Source of the DNA: Solirubrobacterales bacterium
Lineage (GTDB): Bacteria; Actinomycetota; Thermoleophilia; Solirubrobacterales; Solirubrobacteraceae
Assembly (NCBI GenBank): GCA_003151895.1
Contig: PLYX01000065.1
Span: 148-5,855 of the forward strand
Direction: 5' to 3'
Length of the DNA: 5,708 nt
Part shown: in pieces, positions 5,480 to 5,708 of the stretch
Numbering within the stretch: the first letter of the stretch is position 1
Layout of the letters: each line of letters begins with the position of its first letter
Notes under the pieces: generated by a model
Database searches by the model: none
Told to the model about the DNA's origin: nothing
Seen by the model: the letters and a program-made list of their open reading frames with translations, nothing else
Program-made: the position numbers and the translations under genes

Positions 5480-5550
5480 TGCACGCACCCCCCCTCCCCA
5501 TCCCAATCCCCCTGCCGCACGAGCACCACCCAACCAAGGAGCGCGCCTGA
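5479..5550 (+). CDS. Possible 23-aa proline-rich small ORF bridging sdhA and sdhB
   Basis: The ATG shares its A with the sdhA stop (TGATG at 5477-5481). The ORF stop shares its A with the sdhB start (TGATG at 5548-5552), so the ORF fills the gap exactly. The peptide begins MHAPPLPIPIPLPHEHH and ends KERA; 7 of its 23 residues are proline and it carries four histidines. GGAGGAG lies 11 nt upstream. The sdhB ribosome binding site lies within its last codons, so ribosomes finishing it could restart on sdhB. It resembles no family I recognise. Its composition follows from a C-rich tract, so it may be a chance reading frame or serve only for coupling. Confidence 0.35.
   Translation: MHAPPLPIPIPLPHEHHPTKERA
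5488..5512 (-). other. G-quadruplex-type tract on the template strand between sdhA and sdhB
   Basis: Read on the minus strand, G-runs of 5, 3, 4 and 7 bases are separated by loops of 3, 2 and 1 nt. This fits the canonical four-run pattern. On the plus strand, and so in the mRNA, it is a C-rich pyrimidine tract. It occupies the gap between the sdhA stop and the sdhB ribosome binding site. Confidence 0.8.
5536..5541 (+). promoter_or_regulatory. Ribosome binding site of sdhB
   Basis: AAGGAG lies 8 nt upstream of the ATG at 5550, a strong match at good spacing. It shows that sdhB can be initiated independently. Confidence 0.8.
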
Positions 5551-5708
5551 TGGCCGAGACGCACAAGTCGGCGGAGCAATTCACGCTGCGGCTGCGCCGC
5601 TTTGACCCGGAGTCCGGCGAGGCGCCCTACTGGGACGAGCACACGGTCAAGCTCGAGCCCCACCGCTCGGTGCTCGAGGGGATCCTGCAGGCGCGCGACA
5701 AATTCGCC
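5550..5708 (+). CDS. sdhB: Succinate dehydrogenase iron-sulfur subunit, N-terminal part (cut by window edge)
   Basis: The 53 codons visible begin MAETHKSAEQFTLRLRRFDP and continue with YWDEHTVKLEPHRSVLEGIL (27-46). This is the start of the plant-type 2Fe-2S ferredoxin fold of SdhB, the subunit that carries electrons from SdhA to the quinone site through three iron-sulfur clusters. The RxRRFDP beta-strand and the spacing to the VLEGIL helix match the family. All cluster-binding cysteines lie beyond the window end. The gene is co-directional with sdhA, 70 nt after its stop, with a strong ribosome binding site, so one sdhAB transcript is expected. The assignment rests mainly on this short segment plus the neighbouring sdhA. 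Confidence 0.9.
   Translation, partial: MAETHKSAEQFTLRLRRFDPESGEAPYWDEHTVKLEPHRSVLEGILQARDKFA

Overview
This 5.7-kb, GC-rich window looks like the chromosome of a high-GC Gram-positive bacterium, probably an actinobacterium. The evidence is the strong G/C third-position bias, the close match of the partial isocitrate dehydrogenase to the mycobacterial Icd1/eukaryotic IDH1 type, and a promoter whose -10 hexamer sits exactly 6 nt before a start codon (a leaderless transcript, common in Actinobacteria). A deeper lineage such as Thermoleophilia is possible but cannot be established from this sequence alone.

Layout from left to right. (1) 1-304, minus strand: N-terminal 101 residues of NADP-dependent isocitrate dehydrogenase, running off the left edge. 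(2) 305-451: divergent control region with a short hairpin, a 13-nt tandem repeat and a possible -10 box. (3) 452-2152, plus: an AidB-type acyl-CoA dehydrogenase of 566 aa. (4) 2153-2393: a 241-nt non-coding gap packed with repeats: a 15-nt tandem duplication, an AT-rich island (24 G/C in 78 nt) holding a perfect 14-bp inverted repeat, then a 21-nt tandem duplication directly upstream of a leaderless promoter. (5) 2394-3566, plus: a Rip3-like site-2 protease with C-terminal CBS domains. (6) 3567-3769: a degenerate 8-nt repeat array that begins on the protease stop codon, followed by a candidate promoter and the sdhA ribosome binding site. (7) 3770-5479, plus: complete succinate dehydrogenase flavoprotein SdhA. 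(8) 5479-5550: a possible 23-codon proline-rich small ORF filling the sdhA-sdhB gap, with TGATG stop/start overlaps at both ends. (9) 5550-5708, plus: N-terminal 53 residues of the SdhB iron-sulfur subunit, running off the right edge.

The known biology is mostly central metabolism. Isocitrate dehydrogenase and succinate dehydrogenase are both TCA-cycle enzymes, and SdhA/SdhB also form part of respiratory complex II. The AidB homologue and the membrane protease between them have no obvious role in that pathway and appear to be separately transcribed. No mobile element, CRISPR array or RNA gene could be supported.

The window holds no clear new multi-gene system. The parts most worth a second look are non-coding or very small: the doubly overlapping small ORF between sdhA and sdhB; two G-quadruplex-type tracts on opposite strands bracketing that junction; the helically phased 21-nt repeats upstream of the protease promoter; the AT-rich palindrome; and the 8-nt repeat array.
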